Shown here in pieces: positions 43,873-56,537 of a stretch of 64,000 nucleotides of DNA. How positions within the stretch are numbered: position 1 is the stretch's first letter; each line of letters begins with the position of its first letter. The DNA lies in NCBI GenBank assembly GCA_021399435.1, contig JAJTUP010000009.1, forward strand, positions 1,178,001 to 1,242,000, given 5' to 3'. This DNA is from Diaporthe sp. PMI_573. Its lineage: Eukaryota > Ascomycota > Sordariomycetes > Diaporthales > Diaporthaceae. Below the pieces are notes generated by a model. The model did no database searches, was not told the origin of the DNA, and saw only the letters and a list, made by a program, of their open reading frames with translations. The position numbers and the translations under genes were made by a program.

Positions 43873-45272
43873 ATGGCTGGCTCTGTATTCAAGGTGGCCT
43901 TCGCGGCCCTCCTTCTGTTCCAATCATGGACGGCGGCATACGCCAAGAGGCAGAAGGAGAACCAATGGGTCGATATCTGGGGGTCCATGCCCCAGCTCGT
44001 CGAGCCGGGCAACCTTCCTCCTGCGCCATATGCAAGTATTCTCCGTGTCTTCTCGCAGACGATTTCCCTTGGACTCGAAAAGTGACAAAGGCTGACCAGC
44101 TCCAACAGAATGCTACCGGCGTGGTCTTCCAAGACGCCACCGTCCGCCAGACAATCTTTCTCACGCAGTCGGCTCCCAAAATCCGCCTCGTCATCTCGAA
44201 CGCTTTCGGCGGCTCGAACCTGCCCATCTCGGCAGCCACCATTGCGGTGCCCCTGAACGGCTCAGCCGGGACCTCGGCCGTCAAACCCGAGACCCTGGTG
44301 CCGCTCACCTTCTCCGGCCTGCCAAACTTCACCATCCCCAACGGCGCCCGCATCATCTCGGACCCGGTCGACTTCCCCGTCACGGCGCAGCAGGTCCTGA
44401 CCATCTCCCTGTACCTGTCATCGGGCCAGACGACCAACAGCATCACAGGCCACCCGGGCAGCCGGACGACCTCCTTCTACGCCCCGGGCGACCAGACCGG
44501 CGAAGCCGACCTCTCCGCCGACCCGGCGACCCAGAGCAGCGCGCACTGGTACTTCATCTCGGCGGTGGAGGCCTACCTCCCCACGTCCGCCACCTCGGGC
44601 GCCGTCGCCATCGTGGGCGACAGCATCACCGACGGGCGCGGCAGCACGACGGACCGCAACGACCGGTGGCCCGACAACCTGGTGCGGCGGCTGCAGGCCC
44701 CCAACGCGACGGCACTGCAGCGCGGGGTCGCGGTCGTCAACCAGGCCGCGGGGGGCAACCGCGTGCTCGCCGACGGGCTGGGGCCCAACGCCCTAGGGAG
44801 GGTTGACCGGGACGTGCTCGCGCAGTCGGGCGTGCGCTACGTGCTGCTGTTCGAGGGCGTCAACGACATCGGGACCGCGGCCGCAAACGCCGCGGCGCAG
44901 CAGGCCGTCGGCGACAGGCTGCTTGCGGCATATTCACAAATCATCGGCCTCGTCCACGCCAAGGGCCTGCCCGTCTTCGGGGCGACCATCACGCCGTTTA
45001 GTGGGAATAGCTCGGTGCAGGCGTACAGCGACCCGACGAGGGAGGTCACGCGTCAGAGGGTGAACGAGTGGATCCGGACATCCGGCCGCTTCGATGCGGT
45101 GGTTGATTTTGACGCTGCTGTGAGGGACCCCGCGAACGAGACGATGCTGAGCCCGTTGTATGACAGTGGTGATTACCTGCACCTCAACCCGGCTGGGTAT
45201 GTGGCCATGGCCCAGGCGGTGGACCTGAGCCTCTTTGAGGAGTTTCAGGACGGCGTTGATGAGGAGGTGTAG
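43873..45272 (+). CDS. Secreted SGNH/GDSL esterase, XynE-like
   Basis: Two exons, 43873-44031 and 44109-45272, give 440 aa. The intron (77 bp) starts with GCAAGT, a GC-AG type donor, and ends CAACAG; this join alone reconstitutes the family sequence (WGSMPQLVEPGNLPPAPY followed by NATGVVFQ). Residues 1-24 are a signal peptide. The SGNH blocks are all present: GDSITDG (nucleophile S225), AAGGN (N270), FEGVND (N305) and DYLHLNP (D408, H411). Together these mark an active serine esterase of the SGNH superfamily, probably deacetylating plant or microbial polysaccharides outside the cell, as XynE-like relatives do. An N-terminal beta-sandwich-like segment (54-200) precedes the hydrolase fold. GC-rich throughout. 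Confidence 0.92.
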
Positions 45273-45775
45273 TGTTGGAAGTGACCATGATGGGGGGTTT
45301 TGTCAATACAGAAATAGAAGAGGCAGAAGATGAGAAAAGACAAGAGTCAGTCAGTAAGCCGGGTCACGGCCTGACCACGTCACAGTCGGGCTTCATATAT
45401 TATGGCCCAATGTATCGGCCGCAATCAACCGAGTTGAGGCTGCACGTGTGGGCCCTCAGCTGCATGTAAACTCTGGCAATTTCGTACTCATTGGTTGTCG
45501 ACACGACACGCTTGTTTAGCTTGCCGACGAGTTGCCCAATGATCTGGGCAAGGGAAGACAAGAAGGAATGGCAGAGGAAGACGGCTGGCTGTAGCCTCTG
45601 ACTGACGATTACTTTTGTCTTTGTTGGTGGTATTCTTGGCTGAGTCCTCTCACAAACGCCACGCCCAATGCACGCATACATCATCCTCCTAGGCACCCAG
45701 CACACACCCCCCCCTTCTCTCTACTTTACAGGTTCCTCTTGCCTGGTATCTTTTTCCTGTCCGTTCGCCCAATAT
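45273..45775. other. 3' intergenic region between convergent genes
   Basis: Holds the 3' UTRs of the esterase and ERB1. Nothing else seen. Confidence 0.5.
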
Positions 45776-48371
45776 CTACATCCAGAGCCTGGCAGTCCCG
45801 TCACTTCCAGCAGAGAAGAGCCAAGGCTCCCTCGGATGCCAATCGACGTCCATCACACCCAGCGAGCTGACCACCTTGTGCCCGCTCAGCGTCTTGAGCG
45901 GCACAATGGTCGCATTCTCCATCAGATCCGTGACAACCTTTCCGTGGAATATTTGTAGCGTGCCGTCGTCCGAAGCATCGGCGAACAGTGGCAGGTCCTT
46001 GTGGTACTTGACCGCGCGGATGGCCTTGGGGTGGAAGCGCATGGTCTTGTGCGGCCGCATCGATAGCTCCAGGTCGTGCCAGAGTAGCCTGCGGTCGTAC
46101 GAACCCACGATCATGTTGTCGCCGCCCGAGTGGACATCAAACGAGGAGATCCACCGTGCGCCGGGTTGGATCGTCTTGATGAGCTCAAGCTTCTGCAGGT
46201 CGTAGCAGCGGATCATGCGCTGTGTGGCTACGAAGAAGAGGGGCCGCGAGGGGTGGAAGTGTGCTGCTTGTGCAAGACCTGAGAGTTTCCGGAAGGGAAT
46301 CTGTGTCAGGTGCTTGGACAGGGTGTGAATGGCGACCGAGCTCCTTTGGCCTGTTGGTGAGACGGTGCAGAAGTGATCACCACGCCTGTGCCAATCCATA
46401 CCCTTCACCGTCGACCGAACAGTGACCCTCACAAGAACGCCCTCGTCCTCAAGCTTCGAGCCTGGTCGCGCCCATTTCGCAGCTGGCTCCTTGGTCTTGT
46501 CGACTGCCGGGGTGGAGGCCTTACCATTGGCCGCATAGCCGAATCCAACATCCAGGATATTCCGGCTCGCCTGTTCGAGTTGTGGATCGATCACAGGAGG
46601 GACAATCAAATATACGTCCTCCTCAGCAGCTGCAGCTAGGACGAAGGCGTCCTTGGTAGGCCTCCATTTGACCACATTTACAGCCTCGTCACTGCTGAGC
46701 CTGGCGCTCCAGACCTGTCGTCCTGTCAAGATTTCCCAGACTCTCACTGTGCCATCGTCGCCACCAGTCGCAAGCCAACATCCGCTTGGGTCCACAGCCA
46801 GCGTACGCACGCGGCCGTCATGGCCTCGGAAGATTGTTTGGCACACCGTGGGGAAGGGTTTGAGATCCTCCGGCCTTGGTAGCTTGGGCAGAAGCGAGTT
46901 CGGGTCGATGTTGAGTTTATTCTTCCGCACGCGAGGCGCAAGATACAGGTCCAGGGATCGCTCGAAGCGCTCGTTGACGAACATATCGTAGCCAGGAACC
47001 TTGCGCAAGGAGTTGTACTTGCTGGGCAAATACTCTTTCTCACGGTCTTCGGGGTCCTGTTCCTCCCAGGCTTTCCTCTCCTCCTCTGTCGGCAGGTACT
47101 CGGGCGGTGGGTTGTAGCTGAGGTCGTAGCCTGGCGGCGGGAGCTTCGGCGCAGGAAGGTGCATGACATGAGGATCTCTTGCCTGTTCGTCCTTCCATAG
47201 ATCAAAGTGCACTTCCTCCTCTTCCTCTTCCTCACGCTCCTCTGGTGGTTTGTATGGCAGTATCCTACCCTCTCTAATAGCGCGAACCAACTTCATTATC
47301 CTCTTCTGCTCGTTCTTAGAGGGAAGGAATCGGCGCTTTGGCTCCGGGGCGGCGCTCAGAGGCATTATCTCCTCATGGCTGGTGAACCACTCGACGGTGT
47401 CCTGTGAAAGGTTAGCAATGAGCTCGTGTTGTCTGCGAGGTAGTAGTACGCACGGGATAAGGATCATAGCCGTCTGGAAGCTCATTCGTTTGGATTTTCT
47501 TGATGAGCTCCAGCTCGTCGCGGCTGAGGTTCAAGGGCTTCCCGGTGGCGGGATCCGTGAGGCCAGTCCAGCCCTTGGGCACTTCAATGCTGTCAAGGAG
47601 GGCGTCCAGGGCCTCACCAACAGCAGGACGCATGATCTTCTTGCCATTGATGTCGTAGCCGATGTGGGGGTATGTATCGTAGAACTTGAGGTCAATGTTG
47701 CCAATCGTGTTGGCTGGCTCGTTCGCATCGGTGTCGTCCGAGTCGTAGACTGCATCGATCTCATCGTAAACGTATTTCTCGTTTCCATTGGCATCAATCT
47801 CGACACGGTAGTTACGGAGGTCATCGTCCTCTTGGTTCGCGTTGGGCGGGTCGAGCCCGGGTTCCTGGCCAGGCTCCAATGGTGGCACTTTCAACGAGGA
47901 TTCATCGTCGTCTGAGGGAATATCGTCGCTATGGAGCGCATCGTCTTCATCTGGGTCCTCAGAGCCATCTTCATCATCATCCTCGCCGTCGAAACCGGCC
48001 TCGTTCCCAGAGTACTCGGAGTCTGTGTCGTCTTCGCTTGCGGACAGGGCGCCATCTAGCTGGGCGTCTCCGAACCCGTCTTCGTCAGAATCCACCTCTT
48101 CGGCTTCTTGTTTTGGTTCCTCCTTGTCCTCATCCGCAGGTGAAGCTGCCTTCCGCTTGAGGGGCGAGGGGTCACGGTTCTTGGGTGGTCGGCCTCGTCT
48201 TGCGGGAGACGCAGTATTGTTGGACGAAGAAGGTTTGGTCTTGGCCGATGAAGCGTTGGTCTTGGGGGTCGAGGTCTTGCGGGGTGATTCCACGACCTCA
48301 GGCTGGGGAATCACGCCATCCGCCGATGGGGTTTTGATCCCGGACCTCAGCCTCATAGTGATTCTGTTCAT
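45776..48371 (-). CDS. ERB1: Ribosome biogenesis protein ERB1 (BOP1 homologue)
   Basis: Two exons on minus, 48371-47454 and 47401-45776, give 847 aa. The 52-bp intron (GTGCGT, branch GCTAAC, CACAG) rejoins GYDPYP to [11 protein letters not shown]. Order: an AT-hook-like RRGRPPK near 57-63, an acidic run (about 85-170), the BOP1 N-terminal domain from [18 protein letters not shown] (about 229) through [33 protein letters not shown], and seven-bladed WD40 sequence from about 497 ([28 protein letters not shown]) to [12 protein letters not shown] at the end. ERB1 forms the PeBoW complex with NOP7 and YTM1 for 27S pre-rRNA processing and 60S assembly in the nucleolus. The start is uncertain: the first ATG is at 48371 and a second at 48356; an upstream intron is possible. 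Confidence 0.95.
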
Positions 48372-49483
48372 TCGCAAGGTAGGAGCAAATTGCTGTAGGG
48401 ATCTCAAATTTGCTGGTCGTGACCCTCCTGCAAGAAACCTTAGATGGAGAGGGAGCTGGGAACTTTTTTTCCTTTTCTGCCGCGCTCTGTACCTTGGCTT
48501 GGCGTCTAGGCGGTGACCTAACCAGGCTAAGCCGCTGCAGGGGTGGTCGCTTACACGGTACCATGGCTGGGCAAAATATCAGACAATGTGTCTAGGTATA
48601 TATAATAAGTGTCGCTCCAGCACATCACTTAATCCAAGGGGGCACTTGGTCAAGATGGAGCCCTGACCTGTTTCCCTCCCTCTTCATATTCGCATGGAGA
48701 TGTAGACTGAAACTTCCCAGTTTCTACATGGAGTAACAGCATGTCTCTCGTTTGAATAAAGGGAAAACAACGGCATGGTAGAATTCTTGACCACACCCTC
48801 TCAATCATATCCCAAGTCCAGTGTGCTCGTCTATCAGTGGGTACTAACTGGCCGCTTCGCTAGAACAAGCACCAAAAACAGATGGCATCTACGGCCTTAC
48901 AGCGATAGATATTGGTTTCATGGATCCCACTTCTCACACAAAATGCAGTCTCATTGATTTATCTGGTCTCCTGTTTTATTTGACCAAAGAATGTGTTTCA
49001 ATTTTGGTTGGACAAGGCGCACATGCGGAACGCTACCTGGGTAGGTAGTTTTAATGTTGGCAGCGTCGCTGTATCAGCCCTAGTTCAAGCGACAAAAAGC
49101 AGTATAGCTGCAAGTTTGTTTACTGTTATGATGTAGAATACTTACCACTCCAAGGTGTCTCTAATAGTATTGTCTATGACTGGGAGAAGATTATATGTCA
49201 GTCAATAGCAGGCCAGGTAGACACAGAGTACGTACGCAGAGAGGACGACTGCCAGGGCACGGGCCACCAAGTGCCCCACCCCGGGCCGGCCGCAAGGGGA
49301 CCGGCCCCCTCGCAGCTTACATATTTCCAATGCAGCCTGGCCTGGCAACTTGACACGCTCGACTCACCAGGAGTCATATATACCTACTTACGAACACTCA
49401 TGTCTAAAGACCCGCTATCTGTTTCGTTCACTGAACTCTACCACGGGTACTGCTAGTCAGGGGCGGGTACCCCAGATTATATC
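48372..49483. other. Divergent intergenic region
   Basis: About 1.1 kb holding the ERB1 promoter and that of the Zn2Cys6 factor. A minus-strand frame (48564-48298) upstream of ERB1 may be its leader. No gene recognised. Confidence 0.45.
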
Positions 49484-50892
49484 ATGAGCGCTCTACCAAA
49501 TCAGCCAACAGCCCATGGTGGGCCACCATCCGGAACGAGCCCAGTCAAGCATCGAGCCTGTGATGAGTGCCGTCCGTTCCCATTCCGCTTGTGTCCTCAT
49601 CCCCCACGATCTCTTCTTCTGACGCCGTTGTAGGTTCCCGTAAACTTGCATGTACCAAGGAACCGGATGGCTGTTCTCGCTGCAAGAAAGAAGGCCTTGG
49701 CTGCCACTACTCTGCCCAGAAGCAGATGGGTAGGCCGAGGAAGAAGCCTAATAGTGATGGTGCAACTGCCAACCCGGCACCTCCGGTATCAATAAGTGCT
49801 CCGGCCCGGCAGGATTCGTCCGCTACTACAACAGAGGGGCCTGCCATGGCCGGGCCGGACGTGCCGATGGATCTCGACCCATCGTCGTTCATAGATCCGG
49901 GCCTGCACATCACCTCTGATGCCGGATTGTTGGACCTGCTCGGCCCGGACTTCGTCTCGACCCAGCCCTTCCATGCACAAGAGTGGCAGCCAAAGGTGAA
50001 CCCACTAGAACGGGATATTTGGAGCTTCGACATCAATTTCGATAACCATCACCCCTATTCAACCCCGGCGGGGAACAGCGATACAGGCGCGCCCCTGCCG
50101 CCGCCGCTCAGCTTCGGCACTCCCAGCCTGTCATCACAGGGTGCAACAACCCCTGAAAATGCCAACACATCAACGGCACCCTCGCAAGGGAGCTGCGGCT
50201 GCCTCCCGAACCTGTATCTTGCCCTCGATTCACTGACTAACCTCCCCACCGATGTCGAGCCTGCAATCCGGGCAGCCCGCAGCGCCACCAGGGCAGCCCA
50301 CGAAAGCAGCCACTGCAAGGTCTGCTGCCCGCCGCTGACAGAGAGCATGAGGATCACCATATCCTCCTTCCAGAACATGATGATCCTCGGCGCGCTGTTC
50401 CCCTCCGTCGTCGACGCGTACCGCCGGATAATCGACATGATCGAGATCGAGACGGCCCGTGCCATCTGCGAGCGCCGCCAGATGCACTTCTCGCTGCCCC
50501 TCTACGGCGGCGTGTGGGGCCAGCTCGGCTCCGACGAGAATGTGTGCGGCACCGCATCCCAGTTCGACAACGTGATGCTCGAGCCCGCCATGTGGCGCCT
50601 CACGGTGCGGGCCCTGCTCAAGGTCGACGTCTACGGAGTCAACTGCGGGCCCGAGGGCCCCGGGAGCAAGGCCCTGCGCTTCTCACAGGTGGGCCTCAAG
50701 GACATCGTCGCGCAGCTCGAGGAGAGAAGTCGCGTCCGCCACGCCGAGGTCGATGCCCTTTTGGAGGCCGGGCTGCCTGGGCCGGTTGGGCCCTCGGGCG
50801 TGCGCGCCCAGCATTCTCTCGGCGAGGAGCCGCACTGCAAGAGGATATTCAAGATCGCGAAGGAATCGATAGCCTCGTTGGATATTCCTTGA
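49484..50892 (+). CDS. Zn(II)2Cys6 transcription factor
   Basis: Two exons, 49484-49571 and 49634-50892, give 448 aa. The intron lies inside the DNA-binding domain; its GTCCGT donor is weak but the CTGAC branch site and TTGTAG acceptor are good, and splicing completes the cluster. Cys residues at 26, 29, 36, 42, 45 and 52 give C-x2-C-x6-C-x5-C-x2-C-x6-C, the canonical binuclear zinc cluster, followed by a basic tail (GRPRKK). Residues 65-200 are Pro/Ser/Thr-rich. From about 200 there is a helical region (CKVCCPPLTESMRITISSF, ALFPSVVDAYRRIIDMIEIE) of the kind seen in AflR-type and related fungal regulators. No secondary-metabolite core gene lies nearby, so the targets are unknown. Confidence 0.9.
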
Positions 50893-52406
50893 ATGCGATA
50901 GACTAAGGGGACTCTTCTTCAACACGACCGCCCTGATTCTTCAACCTCAGAAAGCCTAATGCTATACCTCCTACCATCTCTACCTACTCTGCGGGACCTG
51001 CTAGCGCTCCCTCTGACACGACTCCTGCCTAGGAGGTCGGACTCGAGAGTATTGGACTCATCATCGCCCTAGCAGCCTGTCGAATGGCCCGGGCACAGGG
51101 ATCGCGACTTTGCCTCGAGGCCAGTGTTCGCAGACCACCCGACGAAGTACGTCTTACCAGCCGTGTAGGCTGAGCTACCTTTACTGTCGTGGGGATTCGA
51201 ACTACGGACCTTTGGAACGGGATGGCAAAAAAAAAAGTTGGTCATCTTTAGTGCTTGGGGGGCTAAGTCCTTCCCTGAGCTGCTTGAGCCATCCCGTGTC
51301 CGAAAACAGACTATGGTCCATAGCTCAACCTATCTTCAGCTATCGGCCATGGCCCACCGCCGCTGGATATGCACGATTACGACTGCCATGAAGTCGAGAT
51401 TCGGGTCAGCTATGGCGGGAGACCGCTGACACGGGCATACGGGCACACAGGCACGCGAGCCTATGGAAGCGCTGCGCTCCTGTGAGGGCTCTGACGTAGC
51501 CGGGCCAGAGGGCTATCCGGAGTCGCCCGCGCTGCGTGACCAACAGTTGGGGCAAGGTCGTGAAGACCTGTGCAAGCCCTGCTTGCGACCTGAGATCTGG
51601 GGGTGTCAAGATGCGAGCGATATTTTGCATGATATGATAGTCAGCATTGAAGATGGAAAATCATCGAGCCGGTGTCACCGATGTGCTGCAACGATCTTCG
51701 CTACGGTTCAAGGTAAAATTCAACTCTGTCTGGGAGGAAAGGCCAATGTATGATCAAGATGGAGTATATAGGCTACATGCGTAGGCGTACCAGGTGCGTA
51801 GCTCTCATACACGGTCAAGCTTGAGACATGGCGCAAAACACATGCTGGCGATACAAACTACTTGACTAGCGCTGTACTGAATGTGATCTATACAACTATA
51901 TCAGCATGAAGGCACATGTCAACTCGTGATGTTCTCGCTCGTTTCCTCAATCATCGAGCTTCGGTGAGATAACACCATCCGCCTAGACATTGTCTGCATA
52001 GCCAAAACGTGAAATAAAAAAGCTTCCTGCTCGTCTGTGCACTCTGGCTGAACTCTTATTTTACTATACGTGAAGTGGGGCCTCCAGCGACGACAATGAG
52101 TCGATGCGGCGCGATGAGAGGGCGCGAGACGAAGCGGCTAGCTTCTCTTCGACGCAGCAGTGGCAACCTCACACCTCGGAGCGTAGATTGGATCTTGGCA
52201 ACTATGCGCGGAAGTATCGATTTTGCCCACTCAGCCCGTAAAACGCCTTTTTGGGGGATGATTTCCCGTAAATTTGCCGTGCCCGAACAACTCGATCCGT
52301 TACACACTGGATCATCCCACGAGACCCCATCATTCCGCACGATTTATTCACTCCTTCTATGTTGGTGTTGCCGCCCCAGCTGTGACTGCTCGAGACATGG
52401 ACGGGC
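50893..52406. other. Intergenic region with a structured repeat block
   Basis: Between the Zn2Cys6 gene and the 3' end of SURF4. The segment 51130-51420 carries nested inverted repeats and tRNA-like pieces (annotated separately). The rest is AT-rich and shows no gene. Confidence 0.5.
51130..51420. repeat. tRNA-like, inverted-repeat block (possible SINE or pseudo-tRNA remnant)
   Basis: A perfect 10-bp inverted repeat, ACGGGATGGC at 51217-51226 and GCCATCCCGT at 51288-51297, flanks an A-run and a short segment. A second inverted repeat pairs CCATAGCT (51318-51325) with AGCTATGG (51408-51415). On the minus strand a T-loop-like TTCGAATCCCC lies at about 51192-51203, with TAGCTCAGCC, like a tRNA D-arm, at about 51167-51176, and another GCTCAAGCAGCTCAG to the right. 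The T-stem does not pair properly, so this is not an intact tRNA. A tRNA-derived element or decayed cluster is the best inference. Confidence 0.4.
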
Positions 52407-53552
<1,146 letters not shown>

Positions 53553-55434
53553 CTCGAAAGGCTCCCCGACTTCCTTTCCTTTCTACCCTAGAGAAGAGGA
53601 AGGAGGTTGATTCCTCGAGGCAGACCTGCTGGTGCGACAGACGGTCGTGGTCGTGTTACGAACCCAAAAGGACAAGTCGTCGCAGCAGACGGGAAGAGGA
53701 GCTCGAGGAAAAGGAAGGCTGGATGACGTGTGGACCACAGACAAGAACCGGTCTGGGCTGCGATGTTCAAGGCGGAGGATAAAAAAAGATGCAGTTTATC
53801 AATGAAGGCAACTGATCAGTCCCTGAGTAAATTGGACTGGACTTGACCCTGGCGGCGAGGGAGTTGGAAGGACACAGAGAGAGACTGTCTCTGGCGATGG
53901 AGTGTGTGTGGTGAGCTGTCGAGGCGGAGAAGTAAGTGTTGAAGTCCGAGGCGAGGGTTCAGTGGAAGCTGTGTGGATTAACGACACCTTGTCCTTTCCA
54001 ATTCAAAGCCGGAGCTTACCTACCTAGCAGCTTGGGATGGCGGGCCGTCAGGGACTAGGGCCACCTACCAAAAGTATCTAGGTAGTTTGTTTGTTAGCTG
54101 GAACTGTAGGCTCACCCGCAAAACCACTAGCGGTCTGTACCTATTGCTGTGCTGTACGCGCTGTAGCTCCCACCCAACAAAAGGTGGGGTTCGGTGGGCT
54201 GTGGGTCGTGGGACCCTGTGTGCCTGCGTAACTCTGTACTCTGGAGCTGTTTTCGGCCTCGAGCATCCTCGGTAACATGCCGCCGACGGGCAGCTGGCCA
54301 ACCAAACTCTATGTGAAGAGGCCAGCTCAGGGTCAACACTATGGCCATTATCCTACAGGCCAGAGTGCTCTCCGCTTGTGTGAATATAATAATTAACCGC
54401 CTGGGCGCACACATACATGTAGACTACACAGTACATTTTAGTGCAGCTAGGCATGTCTTCATTCTCAGTTGAGTGTTATTGACAGGACCATATTTTGTGG
54501 GACTGGACCCTGGTCAACCCGCCCTCCGTTTCAAGTTGTCGCCCTGCAAAAGTTCATCCCGGGGCCGAAACGAACTCGGACCCTGTGAGGTCGACACAGA
54601 GGCAAGGAGAGAGGAAAGAAAAGGCCAACTAGTCCTCTTTCAATGTGGTAAGTAACCTTCATTCCCTGGTGTGTCAATGTCACACAGCATCACCACAGCA
54701 TTCGACAGGCGGTCATTAAAGCTACCCGAGCATATTGCCAAACCACGGCTGGCCTCAGACAAGAGCTCGGCTGCCGATCACCCCGGTGCCACCTGACAAG
54801 GACAGCTTACGAAAGGGGATTCTTGCTCCATTCGGTCGAGTCATCGTTTCCTAGGCACTCCAGAGCGAAAGCTTCCTGGTACTACACTTAAAATAGCCTA
54901 GAAAGATGCGCCTGACTCGACTTCTCTACACTACACTAGTTACGCTGGGTCCTCGACCCTGCTAAATTGAAGTCCAAGTTTACTAATGGCGTGTCGTATT
55001 TCTATCAACATTTGAACCCAATTGAAATACACAGAATTTCCACCATGATTTTCCTCGTAAAGGCTGCTGGAACAAAGGCTTGGCAAATCTTTGTCCGGGT
55101 GGGGAGACTGTATGTAACCATAGATCTGTAGCAGCCTTGGAAGATCTGTCGTGTCTTGTGCTGCCCACGAACTCCCATACTAGTAAGCCTCGTGGAATTT
55201 GTGTTAAAGCCACAATATTCTACGGCCAATACAACTCTGTCTTGTTTCACTAAGTATCAAGTAACGGCATGCTGCTAGTTGAACAACCCGAGTCCATCGT
55301 TCTAAGGATTGCCTCAATTTGAAGGGCACAATCATGGTATATTTGAAGTAGATGAGCGTTTACAGGTGATCATTTCTCAGAGTCCGTGCTCCAAACCAGA
55401 ACTGCTATACAGAAATTCCCCAATCCACATATAA
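53553..55434. other. Intergenic region
   Basis: About 1.9 kb with the SURF4 promoter and leader and the 3' UTR of the SDR gene. Open frames are short; no repeats stand out. Confidence 0.45.
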
Positions 55435-56537
55435 CTAAAGATATGCCGCAACCTGTTCCTCGCTCCACCCCCAAAACTTTTGGTTTCCTCCAGTCCCGCC
55501 CTCGGCCTCGGATTTAGTCGCGTACACCATATCTTCGCGGATAGGGTAAATGCGGCCAAATGGGATGACTGCAGACAAGAATATTAGTTGAGCATGTCTC
55601 TTGCAGGTTTCAGCAGTTACGATCAAGGCCAGGGGCCGACCTCGAATATGAGTATGAATAGAAACTCACCCCAACAGCCGGTGTTGGAAATGTTCACTTC
55701 GGGAGACAACCCTGCGAAGAGCTCAGTGTACGCCCCGCTGAGCGGCGGGTACATAAAGAGCTTCTCCGCGACGCGAAAGAAGAAGCCCTGGTCGCGGTAG
55801 AGGTCCGACTGGAGGTTCCCCGGGTTGAGCGCGACGCTGACGACGCCGTCCGCCTGGTGGCGCCTCGCGAACTCGGTGGCGTGGGCCCAGTTGGCGATCT
55901 TGCTGTACCAGTACCGCTGGAACCCGCTCCGGGGCTGCTGGGCCTCCGGGCTGAGCGTCTCTGGCCTGACGCCGATCCTCTCCTCGGCGAACATCTCCGC
56001 CGCCGACGACGCCACCCAAACGACGCGGACCGTGCTGGCGGACTGCGAGCGGGCCGTCTCCGTGAGGATCGGGGTCAGGAGCCGGGTCAGGAGGAACGTG
56101 CCTAGGGCATTCACGCCTGTGTGGATCTCGTGGCCCTGGGGCGTGAGTGCCATCTCTTTGGCGCCCGACAACACTCCTGCATTGTTGAATAGGACGTGCA
56201 GTCTTGTCTCGGATTCCAGAAAACGCTGCACTGTCTGCTTTATGGTGCTCAGGTCGGCGAGGTCCAGCTTGACGTAATGGAGGGACCCAGTGGATTTTGG
56301 GGCGGCCTTTTGGATATCTTCAATGGCCGCTTTCGTCTTCTCCTCCGAGCGGGCCATCATGTAGATTTTGGCATTGCTTCCGTAGAGCAGACGAGTCAGT
56401 TCTTTCCCGGTACCCGTGTTGGCGCCTGTGACGATGTAAATCTTGTCCTTGAGGTTTGGTAGATCCTTTTCGGTGAACTTGGGCTTTGGTGGAAAGGCCT
56501 GGGTCAAAGAGCTCTTCAGCGTCGGGCTCGGCGCCAT
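55435..56537 (-). CDS. Short-chain dehydrogenase/reductase
   Basis: Two exons on minus, 56537-55670 and 55568-55435, give 333 aa. The 101-bp intron (GTGAGT, CTGCAG) joins NTGCW to VIPFGRIYPIRED, restoring the usual end of this fungal SDR subgroup. The Rossmann motif TGANTGTG is at 37-44 (NAD(P)-binding), NNAG at 118-121, a catalytic Ser in VASSA (177-178) and YxxxK at Y209/K213 (YWYSK). All catalytic residues are present. It resembles retinol dehydrogenase/WW-domain-oxidoreductase-like SDRs, which reduce or oxidise carbonyl and alcohol groups of lipids or metabolites; the specific substrate cannot be read. A cytosolic or ER-associated location is likely as there is no signal peptide. Confidence 0.9.

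Noticed and set aside
47842..48516. 224-codon Ser-rich plus-strand frame opposite ERB1
   Set aside because: It is the antisense of the acidic Asp/Glu/Ser-rich N-terminus of ERB1; Ser runs are the expected mirror of GAC/GAG-type codons.
51130..51240. Functional tRNA gene on minus
   Set aside because: The T-loop sequence is present but its stem bases do not pair, and D-arm and T-arm pieces are in the wrong order.
51110..51391. 93-codon plus-strand frame containing RGDSNYGPLERD
   Set aside because: This phrase is the typical translation of an antisense tRNA T-arm, so it is not a protein gene; recorded instead as tRNA-like sequence.
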